NCBI GenBank assembly: GCA_014529385.2 | Contig: CM043953.1 | Coordinates: 91,329,842 to 91,393,841 of the forward strand | Length of the DNA stretch: 64,000 nucleotides | Direction: 5' to 3' | Source: Adiantum capillus-veneris | Taxonomy: Eukaryota > Streptophyta > Polypodiopsida > Polypodiales > Pteridaceae | In this document: positions 58,986-64,000 of the stretch, in pieces | Numbering within the stretch: the stretch's first letter is position 1 | Layout of the letters: each line of letters begins with the position of its first letter | Notes under the pieces: model-generated | Database searches by the model: none | Seen by the model: the letters and a program-made list of their open reading frames with translations, nothing else | Told to the model about the DNA's origin: nothing | Made by a program: the position numbers and the translations under genes

Positions 58986-60386
58986 GCACTATTTGCTGAT
59001 GTAGAAGCTCATTTTATCTTTCATGGTTGTTATGTATGCATAAATTTGCTACATTAGAGCATCATCTGCATAACCAAAGGATTTTTTTTTCCTTGGGTTT
59101 TGTCCCTTTGGCAAATTCGGGTATGCAAGACCCTAGCTTTAGGTATTCATTAATGTTTTTTGTTTGCTTTTGGATTTCAATAATTGGCTTTTGTAGCTTG
59201 TGTTTACACTTAACTTCAAAAGGCTTCTTTTGAAAATAAAAAGATCAAGAGGCTGCACAAAGAGCATGAATAGGTGTAATCCTTCCATGATTTTGCTCTT
59301 TTGTTCATTCTCTTGCTTGGTTTAAGTGAATCTGTTTCTAAGCGATGGGTTTTTCATGTTCAAAAGCTAGGCATTTTAAAGTTTCAACACTTTGCTTTGT
59401 GAAAATTAAACTCATAAAAAAATTAGGTTTTATGTATGTTAATCATAGGTAATTGGCCTTGACCTTAGGTTAATGTAGGTTCATTTCTTGCTAGTCCTAG
59501 ATTCTTAGTGATAGTCGTAATATTCCATTCATTTTTGTTATGACCTAGGGCTATGAAAAGGCTTTAGTCTTTTTTAGTCCAACTGCCACTAGTATCTCAT
59601 AAAGGAAGCAATAGAAATGTGTTAAAAAATGAACCATGAAGCAAAGAAGTGTCCAAAAAAGTAGCAAAAATGTTACTAAGGCACATGAAAATAAAAATTC
59701 TATGTTATGATGTGTCTTTGTGAGGCCTAGCGCCTTATTGGCACTTGGTAGGCGAGGGGAATCACCTAGGCTCGCTTGGTCAAGGCCCTAAACCGATGCC
59801 CTGGGTTGATAGGGGTTAGCCGTTGCCTTAGTAAGCTAGTAGGATTTTGGAACACCTTCTTGAGGGTTCAAGGAGCTGAGAGTTGCACCTAAACTTGCCT
59901 TGGGGTGGTAGCCTTGTGATTGTGCTTTAATTTTTCTATGAATGACTAAATCAAAACTTCCATGAGCTTCAAGAAACATTGACAATGTACTAATAGATTA
60001 GGAGCTTTTTTATAGCCCATAGACATGATAGACTTGAATGATTTATTAAGATTGTTCACATAGTTTTAGGCTAGTAGGTTTATGAACTTGCATTAGCCTA
60101 GGGTGTAAATTGATTGCTTGTGTTTCATGCACATAAAAATGAAATTTCAAGTGGTTTAATCTTCACAATAGTTTGAGTATTTTTTTGCTTTATGTTTTCT
60201 AGTTTTTGACTATGATTGACCCATCTTTTAGAAGCAAAAAATCACTTTGCATGATTGTTCATTTATGTTTCATGTTTTATTCGTTCTTGGTGGCCTTTGA
60301 TGCTCATTACTTGTTCTTATGTTTTGCAGCTCAACATTTCTTCCATGGACTTGCTTTCTATCATGTCACCGTGTCTTGCTTCACCA

Positions 60387-60422
60387 GCACACGAGGACGT
60401 GCGCCAAATTAGGAAGGGGGAG
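60387..60422 (+). other. LARD-A polypurine tract and adjacent hairpin
   Basis: AGGAAGGGGGAG (60411-60422) abuts the second LTR. Seven bases upstream GCACACG and CGTGCGC (60387-60393, 60398-60404) pair with one mismatch around loop AGGA. Confidence 0.65.
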
Positions 60423-61124
60423 TGTTAGCAACGGCTAACAGCTACACCAACTATGCACCAAGATGTGGATGTGTCATAGTGCACAATATTTACTTTTCAT
60501 TGTATAGGGCTTGGGCTCATTTAGGAGTTCCAAAGTTGTATGAGTTTAAGCTTTAGAGCTGACTTTATCCCATAGTTTCTCTAATCTAACTCTTACTTAT
60601 GCTAAGCTACTCTGATTAGTGGAGTCCTTATCTAACTCTCTCAATTAAGTGGAGTGGGTGTACTCGTGATTGAAGGATTAGAGTTGTCCCCTAATGGTGT
60701 GCTTGTGTGTGTGTAGGTTTAAGAAGCCTTGAGCTTAATTTGATTATGTGTGACTTGATTTGGACACCATGATTGACATGGTTGGGGTGGCCGACTTGAA
60801 TGCGATCTTGTGTGCTTAATCATCAATGCATGTAATTAGAGTTGTGCTTGAGAGATTCCAAGATTAGTGTGTTTCACTTTGTTGCTTGATGTGTGTAGAT
60901 GATTGCTTGAATTGATGCTTGATGTGCGATTAGCATTAGTTGTTTGGGATGATTTCTAATTGCATTGGAGGATGCACGCTCTTGAATCCTCTCAATCTTT
61001 GCATCCGATGACGCTCTCGCACATTCTTTGTGTGATGCCTCCAAGCCCTAGCCGGGTCATGATCTTTCTCTTAGGATTGATAGATTTTGTGGGAGATTGC
61101 CTATGCTATGGCGAGCCTCCAACA
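60423..61124 (+). repeat. Second LTR of LARD-A, 702 bp, promoter region deleted
   Basis: Starts TGTTAGCAACGGCTAAC after the polypurine tract, so it is the 3' LTR of the left unit. It ends CCAACA before a primer site, so it is also the 5' LTR of a right unit. It lacks about 248 bp including the TATA box; the deletion joint is at a shared TT. Confidence 0.87.
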
Positions 61125-61366
61125 TTGGTGCCGCTACCGGGGACGGGTTGCCTACGCTTGTGGAGTTGAGGTTGCAAAAGATAAGAGTAATTTGATTATC
61201 GATTTCTTGTAATTAGGTAGGATTTGATTTGTGTGTAGTGTAATTAGGTTTAATTAGATGTGTATAGAGTCATTTCACCCCAAAAACCCCTAAATTCTCT
61301 TTTGATTTTGCTAATTTTTCACTAACCTTCACTAATTTTGCATCCCATTCATGCTAATTTCGTGCT
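61125..61366 (+). other. Primer site and start of a second LARD-A leader, truncated
   Basis: Matches 44012-44253 nearly base for base, including the primer site (61126-61143). Similarity stops at CGTGCT (61366), where copia-3 leader sequence begins. No LTR end or target duplication is at this joint. Confidence 0.85.
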
Positions 61367-62151
61367 GATTTGTGGCTATCTACACAACGAAGGACGGCTT
61401 ACAGTTCTTGGAGGCGTGTCACATACGACACGGGTGCACCTACACACAGATTGTAGGCGACATCCACTACTTCATTAGGTAGCTTGTGTTTGTTGCTTGA
61501 TATTCCAGATTTCATCCTAACATTGCAGGTACTTCCACATGGGATGTATTGTCAGAGATGATGTATGTCTGTTGAGGGTTTGCTGGCTGTGAGTCACACA
61601 GCAAACAACCGCCGCAACGGTTACAACATATAGTGGGAAATTTGTGGATGTATGACTTTGTGGGAAGTCTATGTACTGTCAGATTTACTGCAGCCTTTGT
61701 TGAGGGTCGAGTGAGGTTTTATTGAGCTGGGGGATTCTCGAATGTTGAGATCCTTTTGGTGATACAGGTCTTGGAGCGATCCCTCAAGCACCCTTAGATA
61801 GGCAGCTAGGATGTATTGAGTGTGCGTTAGACAGTTGGGATTGCATCTTTGCTTTACTGCCGTTGAGGCATTGTCACAGTCTATGCTTACAAGACAGTGA
61901 CAAGACAGTACAGGTGCAGGACAGGTTTACCCACAGCTTACAGTGTTAGAGAGACAATGGTTTTTTGAGCTGTTTTTGGTATGTTTTTGAGTACACCAGA
62001 GCCATTTTACAAAGGAGACTCTGTCGAAATTTTTGCAGAATCTGAAGCTTTCTTGGTTCATTTGACAATTTGATATTGGTTCAGAGGTCAGTTTATAGGG
62101 GAAACTCTGCCGAATTTTTCTCAGGAAAGTAAACTACTGTGAAGCGTAGCT
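61367..62151 (+). other. Copia-3 leader, 5' truncated
   Basis: Untranslated leader of a copia element. Words shared with the copia-2 leader (GTTGAGGGTCG at about 61699 and 32390, GTGATACAGGT) indicate relatedness. The 5' LTR, primer site and first part of the leader are missing. Confidence 0.75.
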
Positions 62152-64000
62152 ATGGCTGGATCACAGGACACTGCTCTTTACAATATCAAGAAGTTGGATG
62201 GAACCAATTTCCCATTGTGGAAGAAGCAGATTTGGCACGTGTTGGTACAAAAGAAGCAGATAAAACCTATAAAGCTCAAGGGGATAAAACCAGAAGATAT
62301 GGACGAAGATGAATGGAGCGAAATGGATGAATTGGCACTTTCTACCATTATGTTGACTTTGGCAGAAAGCGTTTACTTCAATGTAGCAGACGAGATGTCG
62401 GCTTATCAAGCATGGTTAAAGCTGAGTGATCTTTACGAGAAGCAGAGTGCAGCTTCACAGGTATACTGTCTTAAGAAGCTTGTTGACTTGAAGATGAAAG
62501 AAGGGACACCTATGTCCAATCATCTGAATGAATTCAACACCATCTACAGTCAGTTGTCAGCTCAAGGTGTCAAGTTTGATGAACCTATTAGAGCTATGTT
62601 CCTGTTGATCACATTGCCAGAAAGTTGGGACACTTTTCGCACAGCTTTGAGTAATTCTGCACCTCCAGATGGTTTGACCATAGCAGGTGTAGAAGGCAGT
62701 CTGCTTACTGAAGAAACCAACATAAAGACAATGGACAAAGGCAAAGGAACAGCCTTAGTTGTTAGGGGAAGGACCAAAGAAAAGTACAAAGGTGGAAAGA
62801 GGGATCAGTCTCGTAGCAAGTCCCACAATGCTAAAGGCAAAAGTGACATAGAATGCTACCATTGTGGCAAGAAGGGTCACATGAAAAGAGACAGCAGAGA
62901 ATGGAAAGCAGAAAAAGGTAAAGAGAAATCTGAAGAACATGGTGAGAAGAACAAGTCCTCAGTGAAGATTCAAGAAATAAATGTGACAAACACTGTTGCA
63001 GAGGATGACAGTCTAGTGTCAGGAGACATCTACTTCTTGAAGAATACAATGGACTCAGCTCTTCTTACAGCATCTGATGGAAATGCACTGAGTGATTGGA
63101 TTATAGACTCAGGGGCATCACTTCATGTGTCTCCAAACAAGGAGTGGTTTACCTCTTATGTGACCACTAAAGATCATGTTCGGCTAGGCAATGGGCAGAC
63201 ATGTGAGATCTTAGGTGTTGGAGATGTTCAATTGAAGTTTCAAAATGGCTCTTCTTTCACGCTGAAGAATGTGAGACATGTTCCCGCAATTACAAAGAGC
63301 TTGATTAGCACAGGTTTACTTGATGATGCTGGCTACGTCACCACTTTTGGACAAAACATGTGGAAGATATCCAAGGGTTCGATGACAGTAGCACATGGAG
63401 TAAATTCTGGAGGACTTTACATGATTTATGTATCAAATGTCTCTAAAAATGTAATCAATGTAACCGAGCAGCCGAACGTTTCTTTGTGGCATAGCCGGTT
63501 AGGACATATGTCCAAGAAGGGAATGGAAATATTGTCTCGTTTTGGTTATTTTCCTGGCTTTTCATTTAATGATTTTGAATTCTGTGAACATTGTCTGTAT
63601 GGTAAGCAAACACAGCAACCACATAAGCATAGAAGCAGTAGAAGAGATACACAGTTGGCACTTGTTCATAATGATTTGTGTGGACCTATGCCTAATCTAT
63701 CTCTAGGGGGAGCTTCTTACTTTATGACATTTATAGATGATTACTCAAGGAAAGTATGGGTTTACTTTCTCAAGCACAAGGATGAAGCGTTTAGTGTTTT
63801 CAAAACGTTTGTGAAACTTGTGGAGAATCAGAGTGGCAAGAAGCTTAAATGCTTACGCACTGACAATGGTGGAGATTATGTTTCAAAGGCCTTTCAGGAC
63901 TTTTGTGAGTCAAAAGGTATAAAACATGAACTTACTGCTCCTTACAATCCTCCTCAAAATGGTGTTGCTGAGAGGATGAATAGGACCATACAAAACAAGG
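62152..64000 (+). CDS. Copia-3 Gag-Pol, open frame running off the window
   Basis: ATG at 62152 opens a frame without stop to the window end (616 codons). Gag begins MAGSQDTALYNIKKLDGTNF. The zinc knuckle is CYHCGKKGHMKRDS, with Ser (codon 62893-62895) where the fourth ligand Cys is expected. Protease: WIIDSGASLHVS, Asp319. Integrase: LWHSRLGHMSKK with HCLYGKQ finger parts, then LVHNDLCGP (Asp508), RTDNGGDY (Asp571) and NGVAERMNR (Glu607), with 35 residues between the last two catalytic residues. RT and RNase H lie beyond the window. Protein motifs closely follow copia-2, a related family. The lost 5' LTR means this copy probably cannot be transcribed from its own promoter, although the frame is still intact. 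Confidence 0.93.
   Translation, partial: MAGSQDTALYNIKKLDGTNFPLWKKQIWHVLVQKKQIKPIKLKGIKPEDMDEDEWSEMDELALSTIMLTLAESVYFNVADEMSAYQAWLKLSDLYEKQSAASQVYCLKKLVDLKMKEGTPMSNHLNEFNTIYSQLSAQGVKFDEPIRAMFLLITLPESWDTFRTALSNSAPPDGLTIAGVEGSLLTEETNIKTMDKGKGTALVVRGRTKEKYKGGKRDQSRSKSHNAKGKSDIECYHCGKKGHMKRDSREWKAEKGKEKSEEHGEKNKSSVKIQEINVTNTVAEDDSLVSGDIYFLKNTMDSALLTASDGNALSDWIIDSGASLHVSPNKEWFTSYVTTKDHVRLGNGQTCEILGVGDVQLKFQNGSSFTLKNVRHVPAITKSLISTGLLDDAGYVTTFGQNMWKISKGSMTVAHGVNSGGLYMIYVSNVSKNVINVTEQPNVSLWHSRLGHMSKKGMEILSRFGYFPGFSFNDFEFCEHCLYGKQTQQPHKHRSSRRDTQLALVHNDLCGPMPNLSLGGASYFMTFIDDYSRKVWVYFLKHKDEAFSVFKTFVKLVENQSGKKLKCLRTDNGGDYVSKAFQDFCESKGIKHELTAPYNPPQNGVAERMNRTIQNK

Larger units (their letters stand above)
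55668..60386 (+). other. LARD-A internal DNA, right part, non-coding
   Basis: Continuation of LARD-A after the LARD-B insertion. Short open frames carry no motif. Notable parts: a GC-richer, CA-studded block at about 56280-57670, a microsatellite at 56724-56772, and a three-unit tandem repeat at 58596-58985. A GC-richer patch near 59720-59900 (CTAGCGCCTTATTGGC) is unexplained. Confidence 0.6.
43062..61366 (+). mobile_element. LARD-A: large non-coding LTR element, partly duplicated in tandem, holding LARD-B
   Basis: Layout: LTR (43062-44011), tRNA-Asp-type primer site, non-coding internal DNA interrupted by LARD-B, polypurine tract (60411-60422), second LTR (60423-61124), then again primer site and 223 bp of leader up to 61366. 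Without the insert, LTR to LTR is about 7.56 kb. No gag, protease, RT, RNase H or integrase motif is seen in the internal DNA. It would be non-autonomous, moved by a partner with matching ends; gypsy-2, which shares the LTR tip hairpin and tRNA-Asp primer site, is a candidate partner lineage. Confidence 0.8.

Noticed and set aside
60423-61124. Simple solo or terminal 3' LTR of LARD-A
   Set aside because: It is directly followed by the primer site and leader, not by the expected target duplication.

Overview
This window is plant nuclear DNA made almost entirely of LTR retrotransposons, many nested in one another, with one short host gene that looks intact. Evidence for a plant: Ty3/gypsy chromovirus, tRNA-Asp-primed gypsy and Ty1/copia polyproteins, primer sites for initiator tRNA-Met and tRNA-Asp, a BED/hAT transposase remnant, and a plant-type Cupin_3 gene. 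The repeat density suits a large-genome vascular plant (fern, lycophyte or gymnosperm are possible), but the sequence alone does not fix the lineage.

Left part. Positions 1-8849 are a young, apparently coding-competent chromovirus (+). The window opens 64 bp inside its 5' LTR. It sits in the integrase region of a decayed copia element (8850 to about 11335). From about 11.3 to 25 kb lies old DNA: an unknown coiled-coil coding relic with a tandem duplication (13.3-15.9 kb), an unknown minus-strand relic (16.9-17.7 kb), a decayed hAT transposase (19.1-21.2 kb), a TC/AC microsatellite, and minus-strand kinase-like scraps (22.9-24.05 kb). A two-exon Cupin_3 gene follows at 25470-27627, with a TATA box and an 1834-bp intron carrying two fold-back elements.

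Right part. From 28503 to 61366 there is a five-level nest whose breakpoints can be read to the base: a second chromovirus copy (-, 28503-31371) is broken by copia-2 (+, from 31372), which is broken by a tRNA-Asp-primed gypsy element (gypsy-2, +, from 35672), which is broken by a large element with no recognisable coding capacity (LARD-A, +, from 43062), which is broken by a complete 10.5-kb element on the minus strand (LARD-B, 45163-55662, target duplication CATAA). LARD-A has a second LTR that is followed by its own primer site and leader (60423-61366). A third copia element (61367 to the window end) runs open from gag into integrase.

Most unusual content. LARD-B has LTRs, primer site and polypurine tract but no reverse transcriptase or integrase. 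It carries two overlapping reading frames of unknown family (the second in the -1 frame, lacking an early ATG, with a retropepsin-like segment reading DCTA) and a leader array of seven 24-bp palindromes centred on ACGCGT. Gypsy-2 has an analogous leader array centred on CG. The LTR tips of the tRNA-Asp-primed elements form hairpins, and all five readable 3' ends (four families) have a hairpin beside the polypurine tract.
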